DNA of 64,000 nt from NCBI GenBank assembly GCA_947561395.2, contig OX387191.1, forward strand, positions 32,939,439-33,003,438, written 5' to 3'. The notes below the pieces were generated by a model. The model did no database searches. It was not told the origin of the DNA and was given only the letters and a program-made list of their open reading frames with translations. The stretch comes from Buxus sempervirens. Lineage: Eukaryota; Streptophyta; Magnoliopsida; Buxales; Buxaceae. Shown here one piece after another: positions 63,991 to 64,000 of the stretch (positions are counted from its first letter, which is position 1; every line of letters begins with the position of its first letter). The translations under genes and the position numbers were made by a program.

Positions 63991-64000
63991 GTAATAAGTA

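Larger units (their letters stand above)
60313..64000 (+). mobile_element. Old, decayed Ty1/copia element in PUMY intron 6
   Basis: A probable 5' LTR lies at 60313-60595 (TGTTGGAG...TTAGCA, TATATAAAT near 60436), followed by a degraded primer site (TATTGGAGCCAGG). Broken coding pieces follow in Copia order: gag start (MGKFNGTCNIKLG; LEKMSNDECEELELMAVSS), gag C-terminal half (EYLVTTLLWEKETL..EVTAAFLAY; about 61146-61380), protease (SWILD near 61552), GAG-pre-integrase (GMMELHKKNLL, KSCKLDFCKY; 61950-62035), integrase (DYIHYDVLG, MACYIINRF near 62470) and, after the nested insertion, RNase H (VEYVDADYASDIDDRRCN near 63665; YCDGQDAIYLSKH near 63893). The reverse transcriptase body is missing. 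Many stops and frameshifts. The 3' LTR is not in the window. Confidence 0.85.

Overview
The window is a piece of nuclear DNA from a flowering plant, most likely a woody eudicot. It is AT-rich, has spliced genes, and is dominated by plant-type retroelements: Tat-lineage Ty3/gypsy, Copia, L1 and RTE LINEs, a TRIM and large solo LTRs. It also carries FAR1-related and plant-mobile-domain proteins that are specific to plants. I cannot name the species. The only conserved host gene I recognise with confidence is the 5' part of a pseudouridine-5'-phosphate glycosidase (PUMY) gene at 56159-60165. Nearly everything else is transposable elements or genes broken by them.

Layout. 1-4.7 kb: decayed LTR-like sequences with a 70-bp nested minisatellite. 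5.5-9.7 kb: a minus-strand 'putative plant transposon protein' gene split by a 2.47-kb solo LTR with target-site duplication (TSD) AACTC. 10-12.7 kb: AT-rich, no recognisable gene. 12.7-18.7 kb: a minus-strand FAR1-RELATED SEQUENCE pseudogene whose 3' end is cut by a 3.5-kb solo LTR. 19.8-22.65 kb: another solo LTR with TSD GTACG. 23.0-37.0 kb: a complete 14-kb Tat-lineage element with TSD ATGTG. It has decayed gag-pol on the plus strand and a six-piece, intron-containing antisense gene with a plant mobile domain (PMD) on the minus strand. 37.35-42.88 kb: a TIR element with TSD TAA carrying a nested, 5'-truncated L1 LINE. 44.0-44.4 kb: a probable TRIM. 45.1-51.55 kb: a 5'-truncated RTE LINE with a nested 5.5-kb insertion made of two LTRs in inverted orientation. 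54.3-55.1 kb: a LINE RNase H remnant split by a G-rich insertion. 56.2-60.2 kb: PUMY exons 1-6. 60.3-64.0 kb: an old Copia lying in PUMY intron 6, itself hit by a very young 863-bp deleted Copia.

How the parts relate. The window records repeated nesting, and many junctions are proved by matching TSDs. Three of the solo LTRs share an organisation: two GGTAAG splice-donor-like sites 150-175 bp apart, a family-specific GC-rich word array, then a TGCTTACTGAGA stem-loop just upstream of a polypyrimidine-CAG acceptor. The most unusual items are the antisense spliced PMD gene inside the Tat element, the inverted-LTR insertion, the conserved LTR stem-loop and donor arrangement, and the young mini-Copia with an open RNase H reading frame. 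Nearly all in-frame stops in the Tat element can be explained by C-to-T or G-to-A transitions, as expected for methylated, silenced DNA.
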